From Tetradesmus obliquus (taxonomy: Eukaryota > Chlorophyta > Chlorophyceae > Sphaeropleales > Scenedesmaceae): a DNA stretch of 64,000 nt. Below the pieces are notes generated by a model. That model was given only the letters and a program-made list of their open reading frames with translations, made no database searches and was not told the DNA's origin. The position numbers and the translations under genes were made by a program. This document shows positions 1 to 12,153 of this stretch, piece by piece. The number at the start of each line of letters is the position of its first letter. Position 1 is the stretch's first letter. The stretch covers positions 4,960,001-5,024,000 of the forward strand of contig CP126193.1 in NCBI GenBank assembly GCA_030272155.1, read 5' to 3'.

Positions 1-3000
1 CTGTCACGACAGGTAGCAATTGATCAGAGCACGGCTCAGCTCCTTCCTGTTGACAGTGACCAGTATTGCACATCGTTGAGCAGCATAACACCTCAAGCAC
101 CTGCCACAACATAATTGTCTATATCGCCAATCAATGCGGGCGCACCCAAGCTTTGTTGCCGCCCATGCCGTGCATCTTGCCCAGCGTGTTGACAGCAAAG
201 CTGCAGGTGGTGGGCCCCAGCTCGCCAGCCATGGCTGCGCCTGCTGACTTGCTGGCCTGGCTGGGGCCGGCACCCCCACATGCCTCCAGTTGGTTCTCTG
301 AGGAGTACGGCTGCTGGCCCAGCACCTGCAGGAGGACGAGCAGGGCAGCAACACACATTTTGTCATAGCACAACACAGCGGCTGCCCAAGTGAGCGAGTA
401 TATGCGGCGGTTGTGAAGTACTGCGACTATGTCTGCAGCAGGCGAATAGCTGTAGCCGTGTGCATGACGTTGTGCGTAGTGCGGCAGCTGTGTGGAGCAG
501 CCGCATTGCAATGGCTGCTTCAAGCAGGTGCATAGTGTAAAACCTTTACACATTGCCACATGCATGCTCACGCGTGCTGTGTTGATGAGGTGGCCGGCTG
601 CCTCCTCCAGCTTGCCCAGCAGCCGCAGCTGCAGCCCGGGCGTGGACAGGTGCACCGCCAGCAGCTGCTGCTCCACGCGGCGCCAGTCCCACTGCGTGGC
701 TGTGCCCTGCACATGTGCACAAGCCGCAGCAGCACTGACACATGAACACCTGCCAACGAGCAAGCAGCTGCCAGCACGTGATACAGAACACTGCACAACT
801 GCAGAGCCGCCTGCCCTGGAAAGAGGTTGGCAATCACACAACACAGCACGGCAGCACACAGACATCAGCGCAGACTGTATGCGTCAATGCTGCAGCTGCT
901 CCATCTGCCGCTGCTCCCTAAGCACACCTTCCGCATGCTCTGGTTGTCTGCGCGCTGCACGTGGCTCTTCAGCCCCAGCCCCAGCAGCCCCAGCGTGGTA
1001 TTGGGATGCGCAGCAGCGGCAGCAGCCAGCAGCCCTGCCAGGCTGTCTCGGGTGAGCTCACTGAAGAATGCTGCAGGCGTCTCAAACACCAGCTGCACAT
1101 ATGGGGGTGCTGCGTCCTCTGGGAAGGAGTGCAGCTGCGTGGTGGAGGCCTGGTGGTGAGGGCAGGGGTGGGGCGGTGAGGTGATGCAGGTGAGTGGCAA
1201 CAGCCGCAGCGACTAGAAGAAGCAGCAGTACACACGTACGCCAGGGACACAGCTGTACTATGAATCCCTGGGAGGCTACACCAGCAAGCAACTCCATTCC
1301 TTGCAACAAGCGCAGCGCCTGGCGCTCACCGTCTTGCTGGCGTGCTCGTCCGCCTCGCACATCTTGCGCCGCTTGAAGCAGAAGCAGCTGCAGCCAGGCC
1401 AGCGCCCGCTCAGCGGCAGCTGCGGCACCACCTGCAGCAGCACAGATCACAAAGCGTGACAGCACCGCGCTAGCCATGCTTATGCCGGACACAGCGCATG
1501 CAACCTGTGTGTCACGCTCTTGTGCAGCAGCTCTGTTAACCAGCATGCTTCCCGCAGCTGGGCATGCAACAGTCGGGCCAGCTCCAGCGCCAGCAAAACG
1601 ATCAGTCGGCAGTGCAGACATTCCTGCTGCTACTGCCGCTGGCGCTGGCCACTGTGCTTTACTGTTGTGCTCTCTGCCGGTGCAGCAGCTGCCCACCTGC
1701 CAGCACATGGTTTTGCGCCTGTCCAGCTCAGCTGACAGTGCCATGCCCAGCGCAGCACTTGCAGTGGCGGCATCCATCACCAGCACACTCTCGTACTCGC
1801 AGAAGGCGCCGTTTTGCTTCCGGGCAGCAAAGGTCTCAAACCTTTTCGCTGCCTTGGCTGCTGCCTTGCCCGCTGCGGTCTCCTCCTTCCGTGCTTGCTG
1901 CTCCTCCTGACGGCGGAGCTGCAGGGCAGTGCAACAGCAGGGCCACAATGTCAAGAACCTTTTTCAACATGCCTCCCCGTTTCATCCCGGGGTGTTGCAC
2001 CGCATTTGTTGCACCGCATTTGTCACATGCAGTGGTGCACTACATGGGATCCATACAGGAAGCAGAGGTGGACTTGCACAGTATAAGCAATAACACAGCT
2101 GCAACAGCTGCCGCTATGCTGCAGACTCACGGCTACTGCAGCCGCAACAGCACTTCACAGAATGCTGCCCACCTTGGCAGCCAGCTTTTCTGCTTCCTTG
2201 CGTGCTTTCTGTTCAGCTCTTTGCGCTGCACGCTCCTCAGCGGTCATGCGCATCGTGCCGCTGCCTGATGCAGCTCTTGCCCCACCCCTGGCCCCACCCC
2301 TGCCTCTACTACTGCTTTTGCTTCTACAGCCCTCTGTTTCGTCTTCTGACATATCTGCATCAGCATCCGCGTCTGCTGCCAATGCTGCTGCTACTTCCTC
2401 TGGTGACCATTCATCTGCTGAGTCAGCGCCAGGGCTGCTGGGAAGGCTGCTGCTGGCGGCACGGTGCTGCCGTTTCCTGCTGGGAGCTGCAGCAGCTGGA
2501 AAGCCAGGTAGGCTCCCATCGCCTGCTGCTGCTGCTGCTACTGCTGCTGCTGCTGCTGAGGATTGCTTCCGCAAGCTGTCCTGGCTGTGCTGCCGGCTGA
2601 CAGGCTCCTGCAGGTTGAAGGAATGATGCTGTTGCTGCTGCTGTGGCTGCCGCAATGTGTCGCTGCCGTTGGCTACGGCAGCTGCTGGATCACTACCAGC
2701 AGCAGCACCACCCTCACCAGCTGCTGCTGCTGCTGCTGCTGCAGCAGCTGTCGCACCACGGCGCCCTGCGTTCCTGCGCACCCTCTGAGCCAAGGGCTCT
2801 AGGGTCCAACTGTCCAAATCGCATTCATCGGCTGCTACTGCTGCTGCTCCATCCCCATGTATGCTTGCCAAGGGGTCATCCTTGACCTGTGGTATACTGC
2901 GCGGCTGGTACTGCCCTGTTGCTGCTGCTGCTTTGGGAAGTGTTGCTCCCTGGCTGCCAGCACCCGCGCCTTGAGAGCCTGTCAGTTGAGAGCCACATAT

Positions 3001-3266
3001 GCTGCCTGACTTGGCCCGTAGCTGCAGCTTGAGTGCTTCCAGTGGCTGTTCATCGTCACTGTCAACTGCAAACGCTGCTCCAGCGCCCTTCAATGGCTGC
3101 ACAGCACCTGCAGCAGCATCGGCAACAGTGAGTCTGGCCTGGTACATACGACGTCTGTCTGCTGGGTCGTCTAGTAGCTGTGCTGCTGTGAGGCCACCAC
3201 CAAGCAGCTATGCACACCTATGTCATCGTCTGTGTCGCTTGAAAGGCACAGCACATCCACCACCAT
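1..3266 (-). CDS. EME1: EME1/MMS4-like crossover junction endonuclease subunit, 3' end outside window
   Basis: Regulatory subunit of the nuclear MUS81-EME1 structure-specific endonuclease that cuts branched recombination and replication intermediates. Exons, 5' to 3': 3218-3266, 2173-3185, 1697-1918, 1330-1431, 928-1149, 572-706, 146-325. Phases are consistent and the gene continues past base 1. The start ATG (3264-3266) opens with VVDVLCLSSDTDDD, an acidic SUMO-interacting-motif-like stretch also usual in this family. A long disordered Ala/Ser/Gln-rich region follows, then a Lys/Arg-rich helix (around residues 345-390). The ERCC4-like fold is in 928-1149 (YVQLVFETPAAFFSEL ... GLGLKSHVQRADN), and the plant-EME1-like WRRVEQQLLAVHLSTPGLQL segment is in 572-706. 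The visible part encodes about 641 residues. Identity rests on remembered family patterns; the catalytic-type motif is not expected because EME1 is the inactive partner. Confidence 0.7.
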
Positions 3267-3896
3267 GGCCTCCTGCCACGGCCAAGCAGCAGCACTACAC
3301 AGTAAGGTGTAAGCGCTCGTAAACGATGCTAGCCGATCAACTTGATTAAAAACCGTAATATTCAACAAATCAAGATTCTTGTGCAAGCTGATCGGCTTGA
3401 CGTTGTCGAGTACAGTCGATGAATTTGAATTCCGTAGCGGTATGTGGTCAAGCAAGTTCGTAATTTGTGTGTTCCAGTATCATGCAAGGAATCTGCTGCT
3501 GCAGAACTGTGCAGGGTGCCTGTTGGGGGGGGGGGCATGGCTGCATCTTGTCATCATGCTGTGCTATGCTGTGCCCAGCTGAGCTGTACAGCACATGTGC
3601 TGCGATAAGGCTTTCCTACGGACGCCTTGCTAGAATAAAATGCTGAAAGACCCGCCACTACTGCTGTCCCAGTGCACAGTGCAGACAAGCCCGACATTAC
3701 ACAAGGTTCACTGATGAGATGCAAGGTGCAGCACAGCGCTTGCTAGGCTGGCGGTCAGCACAAACAACGCCGCAATGGATGCTCTCCAACAATTTGGAGG
3801 AGCTGGCTCAATGTGGCATGTACAAGCATGCAGTGCCACACCTGCAGAACGCACACATCCACTGGACGCCACAAACATACCCTGGTACATATCCTG
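3267..3896. other. Intergenic region between two minus-strand genes
   Basis: No ORF with coding character. It should hold the promoter and 5' leader of the EME1-like gene and the 3' UTR of the helical-repeat gene. A run of ten or eleven G residues lies near 3526-3536. I see no RNA gene or clear repeat. Confidence 0.5.
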
Positions 3897-5975
3897 TCAC
3901 TGTGCCAGATGGCAAGCCCGCACTACACGCCACATGGCTGCCTCCGGGTCATCAATCAGGGCAGCGGTAGGCAGCTGCATCAACCAGTCAAAGGTCTGCC
4001 ACTGCTGGGTCTCAAGGGCTGACAGCAACAGCTGCCGCACCTTCGCTTTGTCCTGCTCAGCATGCTGTGCTGCTGGCAGGCGGTGGTGCAGCAGCAGCAG
4101 CTCCGAATGCTGCCGCGTCTCCACACATACCAGCATCAGCCACGCCACTGCATCAGGTGTCAGGCGCTGCACTGCTGGCAGCTGCAGCAGCTCAGGAAGC
4201 AACAACACCGAGGAATAACGTGTCCCATCTGTGCTGCTGCCGTGCTCTGTCAGCGCTGCATGCAGCAGCGGCCCAGCTTCTCTCTGGTCAAGCTCTGCTG
4301 CTGCCGGCAGTCGCCCAACCAACTCCAACCCTGCTATGTTGTGCTGCATCACACAAATCCGCAAGAGGCGAGCCACGGCATCTGGTGGCGTGGCCTCCGC
4401 TAATTTGAGCTGAAAGAGCTGCTCTGCTGCTGCTACTGTGATGGTGCTGTTGCCGGATCCCACCTGAAAACGCTCTAACGCCGCAAACAACAGCAGCTGC
4501 ATGTCCTCACAGCTGATGCAATTGCCAGCTCCTGCTGCAGCTTCTGTAGAGGCAACATACTGGCACAACTGACCCAGCCCTGTGCTGTCGCCCGCAGTCA
4601 AAGCAAACCAAAAGAACCTCTGCAACTGCCCGCTTGTTAGTTGCGTCTGGTCAGCAAGCTGTGGCAAGCCCTCAAGCACTGCCAGCCACATGACATACCC
4701 CTGCTGCACTGCCTGCTGCAACAGGCTCGCAGCTGCCGCTGCGTCAACCTGCCGTGCTGCTGGCAGCTTGCACACAGCTGCAACGCCTCTGCAGTTGCGG
4801 GCCTCCACTGCTGCTGCCAGTAAGGCTACCACAGCATGCACAGGAAACTGTTCTGCCGCCGGGAGGTCTATTAGCCTTTGTAGGGGGCAGGGCTGGAATG
4901 CTTCCAATGTGCTGTTGGCGCCTGCCAAGACGCCCTGCTCCTTGACAGCACACTGCAGCAAATCTGCCAGCACTGCCACAGACAGCTGCTGTGCTGCTGC
5001 AGTCTGCAGCAGCCCTTCCACAGCCGCCAGCCGCTGCTGCTGTGCCGCCTGCAGCAGCAGCTGCTCTATGGTAGCTGTGCTGAAGCTGTTAAGTGCCGGG
5101 TGATGAGCTAGAAAGTCGTACAGAGATGACGAAGGGTGGTAGGCGCTCCTGCCGATCCATGCCAGCAGGATCTTCAGCATATCATCTGGCTGCAGCTGCT
5201 GCACCGCCGGCAGGCGCGCTACTGCCCCCTGCATAACTGTAGAGTCGATGCCAAACGTTATTGCTGCCTGCATGAATGATGCAAACCCCTCTGCGTCACT
5301 GATCTCGTCTGCAGCGTCGAGTGATGCAAGGAAACCCACTGCAGCGCTACAGCCTGCTGTTGCTGCCTGCGCCAGCAGCAGCAGCACCTCGCCGCTTGTC
5401 AGCTGGTCGCCAACGCCCTGCAGCCCAACGTCTGCCTGCCACAAGTCTGCGCTCCTGTTCCTGTCAAGCAGCCCAGACAGCAGCACAAATGCTGCACCTT
5501 GCGGCAGCTGCATTGCTGCTAGCAGCGCTAAGAGCTCCTCTGCTAGCTGCTCCCGCTGCCAGCTTTGGTGCCCTGACAAGGCCGTCAGTGGCGGCAGCAG
5601 CAGCAGCTCTGCCAGCTGCTGCCAGGGCAGCTGATGCGCCGTAGGCAGCTGACACAGCCGCTGTGCACGCGCATACTGATGAAGCCTCATTGTGAGGCGC
5701 AGCAGGCTGACAAGGCTGGCAGCGCTGATGGCCTGAGCAGCAGGCAAGGAACACAGAGCATCAAAGCAGGCTACTCTCCAGTCCAGGGGCACCTCATCAA
5801 TGACGTCATCTGCTTCACCACCGGGCGTTGGGCGATCCAGATGAATGCAGGAGCACAGCAGCTGCACTGCCCGCTGCTCGCTCAGCTGCTGCGCTGCTTG
5901 CGATGCTGCCAGCGCTGTCACCAGCCGCCAGTGCGCCCTGATGCAAGCTGTTGTGATGCAGTGCTCTGCCAGATC

Positions 5976-6010
<35 letters not shown>

Positions 6011-6494
6011 CTGGCGCCCTGTACAGCAGCAGCTTGTGGCGCCTGTCATACACGACAATGCGCTCTGCTGGGTGTGGGCGCTGCAGGTTGACTGCTATCA
6101 GCAGCAAGTCCTGCAGCTCTGCAGGTGTGAGCTGCTCTTCTGCTGTGAACTGCAAACAGGACAACGGAGTGACAGCATGAGGTGAGTGGGTCATATACAT
6201 CGCTTGGCCAGCGCGCTGCATCAGATGCGTGAAGTTGGTGCTAACAGGAACCTCTATCCCAGAGCCCGTTGTGCAAGTGAGATTGACCGCATACGTAATT
6301 GACGTTCCATTCTTGCCACTGTGTTGCCCATGCAGCTGTAAATAGCACATAGCTTGCAGCAATGGAGATACACCTTCCCCTGCAAGTACAGCAGCTGCTG
6401 CAGCAGCTTGGGGGCTGCATACCAGGTGCATCAGCGGCAGCAGCAGCAGTGCTACTTGCGGAAGCCACGCCACCTGCAGCCAGAACGCGTACAC
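3897..6494 (-). CDS. Unknown protein with about 38-residue alpha-helical repeats and glycosylation sequons
   Basis: A single open frame of 865 codons; family not recognised. From about residue 110 to the end it is built of degenerate repeats of roughly 36-40 residues with the consensus LPAAxQL, then a helix of type VxxLLxxAV. This suggests an alpha-solenoid scaffold, as in TPR/PPR/HEAT-like proteins, but it matches none of those consensuses. The N-terminal part is hydrophobic (LPQVALLLLPLMHLV) and is followed by three N-glycosylation sequons (NGT, NLT, NFT), so secretion or ER entry is possible. A poly-Ser run (AGC repeat on this strand, 5979-6012) sits between N-terminal part and repeats. 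The frame opens with GTG, not ATG, so the true start is uncertain. A good acceptor (CTGTTTGCAG before FTAEEQL, near 6150) hints that the 5' part may be spliced differently. Confidence 0.6.
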
Positions 6495-6902
6495 TCAGAG
6501 GGCCACCACACCAGTCCAGAACAAGTAATTTTGCCGTTTGCCTGTAAGGAGGTGAGCGCTGCTCTGCAATGTGCATTTTGAAACCTACTCACGTGATTGC
6601 TGCCTCCCATCGCCACTTAGTGCATTGACTGCAAGATGATGCTCCGAAGCATGTGGCCGCTTATTTTTCCATCAGGTGTGATCTGAGTTTTGATCTCGCA
6701 GATTGCTGTTGCCGTTGTGCCATTGGATATGTGTCGGAGCGAAACAGGAACTGCCTTAGGCGGGAAGCGGGCAGAGCTCGCATTGGTGGCTTTTATGTCG
6801 TGCCTGAACAAATAACTTTCCACCATCGATTCATTCGTAGTTTGTTCGTTACGCCTTGGTTGCTGCCGAGACAGTGACAGCAATCTGCTCTGCGCACCTT
6901 GC
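6495..6902. other. Divergent intergenic region, probable shared promoter
   Basis: Lies between the 5' ends of a minus-strand and a plus-strand gene. It is less repetitive than its surroundings. I find no convincing TATA box or conserved motif, and nothing coding. Confidence 0.4.
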
Positions 6903-9900
6903 ATGTCGCCGCGGCGACAGCAACAGCCGTTTCACATGCAGCTACGTACCCTGTTTGTTGTTCTGCTGTCACTGGTCGCCCATTCAGCAGCTTTTACAAC
7001 TCAAGGGAACCAGAGCTCGGTGACAGCTTGCTCATTGATGCTTGTTGGCTACAGCAGCACCAATCCCAGCCGCAGCGGCAGCAGCAGTGCAACCAGCACA
7101 CCTCGTACGCCAGGTGTCGCCTACGCCAGCTTGCGCTGCACTGCCAGTGGCAATCCACGGAATGTTGTCAGCGTAGCAATCAACGAAACATATCTGGGGT
7201 GGCACGCCGCACGTTTCACGGGCGTGAATGTCGTGGCTGGCAGCAGCTGCCCACAGCAGGCTGTTGGCGCAGCAGCATATCCGCTACTGCAGTTTTGTGG
7301 TAATCATTCTGTGCGGCTCGTGCAACCTGTTATTGAACGAGTATGGCTTCAAAGCCTTGAAAATGGAGGCTGGTCTGGTGCTGTCGTTGCATTTGGCAGC
7401 GCAGTCACTGCAGGCATCTTTGGAGGTCGGTTTACCGGCAATGTAGCGACACATGTCCTGCTGACACGGGACTGCACAAGTGTCTGTGTCTGACTCACTG
7501 TTTGATAACAACAGCGGCTCAGTGGCTGCAGCAGGAGCATCCACGTTGCATGTTCTGGGCTCTTGGTTCACAAGCAACCATGCTTCTGTGGGTGGTGCAC
7601 TGCACGTGCTTGGAGATGCAGCGCTCATCGTCAACAGCAGCACCTTAAGCAACAACAGCGTTGAAGATGGACCAGCGCTGCTTGCAGAGGGCAATTCCAC
7701 TTTGAGCATGTTCAACAGCACGATCAGTAACCATGTCGGGCATGTGGCTGCTGTCCGCGTGGGTGGAGCATCCAACCAGCTGGTTGTGGCAAACAGCACA
7801 TTTGTAAACACCACCACACCGCAGGATGGCTTTGGCGGAGCAATGCATCTGCTGGGCGGCTTCAGTAACATCAGCAACTCCATATTTGTGTCAAACATTG
7901 GAGGCTTTGGTGCCGCCATCTTCATGCAAGGCGTGCGCCTGACTGTTGCTGATTGTGAGTTCAAGGACAATGACGGCGCAGAGGGTGGCGTGGCTCATGT
8001 GAAGGAGGACTCGCAGGTGAGGAGGACAGCTGCCTGATAACTTGTTGTGTTATTGCCACCTCTGGGTCAGTTTGCAGCCAAGCAGTGTCGCCTGTGTTGC
8101 GCTGTGTCACAGTGCATCGAATGCAATGGATGAATGCGGTGTCACAGTGCATCGAATGCAATGGATGAATGCGGTGTCACAGTGCATCGAATGCAATGGA
8201 TGAATGCGGTGTCACAGTGCATCGAATGCAATGGATGAATGCGGTGTCACAGTGCATCGAATGCAATGGATGAATGCGGTGTCACAGTGCATCGAATGCA
8301 ATGGATGAATGCGGTGTCACAGTGCATCGAATGCAATGGATGAATGCGGTGTCACAGTGCATCGAATGCAATGGATGAATGCGGTGTCACAGTGCATCGA
8401 ATGCAATGGATGCATGCTGTGTTCTTCAAGGGGCAGGGCATTGCGTTCTGCAGAGCCGCGGTGCTGCAGCTTCGCACTTTGTAACTTGTAAACTGTACAA
8501 CAGTGGCTGTTGCTGTCTGCCAAAGGCATGCAACTGTTGCCGCGGCTGCTGCGGCTGCTGCTGCTTTTTCACATCTCTAGGTTGTCTGGCAGCGCTGTCG
8601 CTTCACCAGAAACTAGGCCACAGCAGGCAGAGCATTGTTCCAGATGGTCAGGGCGAACCAGACGGTCATCAACTGCTCATTTAAGCACAACACTGCCGTT
8701 AGTGGTGGCGCGGCGCACATCCAGCACAACGCAAGTGTCACCTTCATTGGTACGCGCGTTGAGCACAACGCAGCATCTGCTAGCCCCAAAGGCGGTGGGG
8801 GCACTGGTGGCGGCATACGCGCTACCGATCGGGCTGAGGTGTGTGGGGGCAAGGCTACACATGTAGCACAGTGAGCTGTTAGTTGTGACCTGGCTTATAC
8901 AATGACAGTGGCGAAATTTCACACATACCTGGGCTGGCAAACCTAGGCTGGCTGGTATAGCCTTGTCAAGACATGTGGCAATTGCAACATGTTCACAGCT
9001 TGATTGTGAAGGACGCAATAATGCTGCACAGACACAGCATCACCTGTGGCTGATGGCAGCCTGTGCCGTGTGTCAGCCCTTGACGTTGCTTGGCATGACA
9101 ATTTGGTGCTGCTCTGACTTGCTGGTGTGCCATGCTATGCTGCTGCCCTACTTGCCATTGTGCTGCTGCAGGTGCACATCATGCGCAGCTTGCTGCCAAG
9201 CAACACAGCTGAAACAGGCGGAGGGATGTTTGTTGATGGTAATGCAACTGCCCACATCAGCAGTAGCATGCTGGTCTCGAATGTCGCTGAGAAGCAGGGT
9301 GGTGCAGCGCATGTAGCAGGCAAGGCTTCTGTGCATGTTTCAGATAGCAGCTTGATCAGCAATCACGCAGCAATTGGGGCAGGGGTGTTTGCTGGTGTAT
9401 CTGCGAGGCTCATGTTTGTTGCAAGTAATGCATCCGGCAATAATGCATCTGTGAGTGGAGGACTTGGGGCTGCAGCAGATGCCCAGCTACTCATTGACAG
9501 CAGCGTGGTGGTTTCAAATGCAGCTGCTGTGCATGGCGGCGGCATTTCAGTAGAAGGCAACGCTGGCGTTGCAGCATTTGTCAACAGCAGCATCCAGTTT
9601 AACAGGGCAAAATGGGGCGCTGGCATGTCATTTGGTGCGGGCCAGTTGCAGCGCTTGGAGGCACACCTCAAGACAGGTTACTTTGCGCACAACTTGGGCA
9701 TGTACAACTCGGAAGTCTCTCCTGCTGCCTCTGACTTGTCAATCCTTGGCAGCAGCAGTGTGTCAGGCTTCACCAGCCGGCTGGGGTCTGACCAAAGTGT
9801 GCTGCCTGTGAGGCTGAACGTGTCTGGCCCCTTTTGGCCTGCCCTGTAATGGCCAGCTGGTGCAGGCACTGCTGAACGGCACGCAAGTGCTGGGTGTGAA

Positions 9901-12153
9901 CCGCTCTGACAGCAGCGGTGTGGTGCTCATGCGCCTCAACATTCGGCAGCCTCCTGGGTGGTACAAATTGTGTTTGACTTGGTTCCTGGTGAAGGCCAAA
10001 AAGCAATCAGCACATTACAGCCAGCCAACCTAAGCTTGCAAGTGCGCAGCTGCGTTGTTGGTGAGGTGACGCCTGCGCCTGATGCCTGTCAGGCCTGCCC
10101 TGAGGGCTCATTCAGCCTGGAGCCACACAGCAGCAGCTGCAGGGACTGCCCACCTGGTGCCACCTGCCCTGGCGGCTTTGCCATTGTGCCGCTGTCAGGC
10201 ATGTGGCACTCGGCACCAGAGTCGCCCCAAGTGCACAGGTAAGCAGACCCCGCGCATCTGTGAATCGGTTCTACATCACTGAGCTGGCGACATGCTGGCA
10301 TTTCTGTTGCGAAGGGCACACAGACAGCCGGGTACCGTGTTGTTGCTGTTATTGTGTCAATGTTGCCGACATATCATGCGTGCCTGCTAGACTACCCCAC
10401 CAGTGGTAACCATGACCCACCCCTTATCCTTAGCAATGCAGAGATTTGACATGCAAGGTGCCAACTGCAAGAAGGTTTACCAAAATACAATTTGCCACAT
10501 ACAACAAAGCAGACACACGTTGCGCCACAATTGAATGTCATCAGCTACATCATTGCTCTAAGACATGTGTCCTGCTGGCATGTGAAGGTGCCCTAACCCA
10601 GCTGCCTGCCAGGGCAACAGGACAGCACTGGCAGCATGTACGACCTCCGACCCATGTCGCGCTGTTGGCACCAGCAGCAGCTATACAGACTTGCAGTGCT
10701 CATCTGGCTACCATGGCAATGTGTGTGTGGCGCTTGCACCGCTGGACATGGCCTAGTTAGGCCGTTTGTGTGTAGGGAGTGCTTGCCGCGAGCCGCATTG
10801 GCGGTGTTGTATGCAGCATCAGCCTGTGTGTTGCTGGCCCTCATCAAGTTGCTCTGCCATGCATCAAGCGCTGACACCACACGAGCCAGCTCTGCACATG
10901 TTAGTACAGGTGGCGCTAGTGCCGGCAGTGGCCAGCTTACTGAGAGTGTTCATGGCTTGCACACAGATTGTGTTGCGCAAAGCATCGGCACACAGGTGCA
11001 GGTATCTGATCTGCTGCGGCCGCTGGTGCTGTACATGCAGTATGCACTAATCCTTGCAAGCGTCACCGGTGTTGAGCTGCCCGCGGCACTTGCATATCCT
11101 CTGCAGGCGCTGTCATGGGCCTGGTCCCCTGCAGTGCCTGAGACGCTCAGCATTGAGTGCATCCTACCGCATGGCAGCAGCAGCAGCCTTCCTGTGAGCA
11201 TTCAGCGCATGCGATTCTACCTGGCCATGCCCTTTGTCATGTTGGTGCTGTTTCTGGCTGCTGCACCCTCTGTCTTCAGGCTGTTCCGCAAGAAACGGGT
11301 AGCTATGGCACTGAGGGATGAACTGGCTAGCAGGGCAATGGTGGTGTGTTTCTTCTTCATGCCATCGATTTTGCGCAGCACATTTGGCTGGTTTGCATGC
11401 ATCCCCATAGATGCACCTGTTGCGGCTCCATATGCTGCTGGTGCTGTGGGGTCCTTCTGGCTGCAGGATCCCAGCCAGCTGTGCTACCAGGGCTACCACA
11501 GGGCCTGGGCACTGGGGCTGGGCCTGCCGCTGCTGCTGCTGGTGTGTGGCGTGTTACCGACTGGCATTCTTTGGGTGGTGCTGCACAACAAGCAACGTCT
11601 AAATGATCCGCTATTCATGCGCCACTATGGCTTTCTGGTGCGATCTTACAAGCCAGCCTACTGCTGGTGGGAGGCGGCAGTGCTGATTCAAACAGCAGCA
11701 CTCACAGCTGTTGGTGTGTTCAGCTACAGCCTGCGCCCTTTGCAGGCATGGGTCATGTGCATTGCTCTTGCTGTCTGTGCTATCGCCCTGCGTGTGTTCC
11801 AGCCGTATACACAGCGTGCAGCAGGCCGCACTATGTTGGCAGGCATGTACTGCTTGCTGCTGACCAGCCTGGGCTTGTGGTCTTTCACAGTTTTCAGGAA
11901 GTTATCTCCTAGCGCAGCTTACGTCCTCGCAATGGGCGTGCTGCTGCTGGTTATGAACCTGGCTTACGTGGCAGCTGTTGTGTGGCAGATTGTCAAGATC
12001 GTTGACTGGCGGGATGTGTGGCAGAGGGTGGCTAGGGCATGCAAAGCTGCAGCAGCATGCGCGGCTGGTGTGGCATGCGCAAAGGCCCTTGCACACAAGC
12101 AGGAGAGCTGCACAACAGCAGTTGACTGTGGCTTTCAAAGCAGCAGGCCATGA
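6903..12153 (+). CDS. Large beta-helix / GCC2-GCC3 / multi-pass membrane protein, frame disrupted
   Basis: Surface-type protein in order: signal peptide (MQLRTLFVVLLSLVAHSAAF), right-handed beta-helix rungs of about 23 residues resembling polymorphic-outer-membrane-protein (PMP) repeats (GGA..., FxxN, NSTxxN), a Cys-rich GCC2/GCC3 module (CQACPEGSFSLEPHSSSCRDC), a linker RCPNPAACQGN, and a C-terminal domain with roughly nine membrane segments (10760-12050). This architecture recurs in green algae; its function is unknown, with a sensor or adhesion role often assumed. Exons: 6903-8016, 8644-8838, 9172-about 9950, about 9950-10238, 10588-12153, with GT-AG borders at 8017/8643, 8839/9171 and 10239/10587. 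Reading through domains needs frame changes near 7480-7493, 9838-9850, 9950-9958 and 10720-10730. An intron from GTGAGG at 9808 could explain the middle two but would delete protein-like sequence. Either a recently damaged gene or local sequence errors. Confidence 0.75.
8104..8418. repeat. 35-bp minisatellite, nine copies, inside an intron
   Basis: Nine head-to-tail copies start at 8104, 8139, 8174, 8209, 8244, 8279, 8314, 8349 and 8384. They are nearly identical; the last one diverges after ATGGATG. Each unit contains the near-palindrome TGCATCGAATGCA. The array sits wholly in the first intron (8017-8643) of the beta-helix gene. Because 35 is not a multiple of 3, the open frames that cross it are artefacts of the repeat. 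Confidence 0.97.

Noticed and set aside
7425-7480. A 55-base intron explaining the first frame break of the beta-helix gene
   Set aside because: Weak donor GTCGGT, far shorter than other introns here, and it would delete a beta-helix rung of the expected length.
8100-8520. Open frames crossing the 35-bp minisatellite on both strands
   Set aside because: The period is not a multiple of three and the frames contain only repeat; they lie in an intron.
9808-9912. An intron (GTGAGG to GACAG) to explain two frame breaks in the beta-helix gene
   Set aside because: It would remove sequence that reads as a well-formed domain in the two alternative frames; kept only as an alternative.
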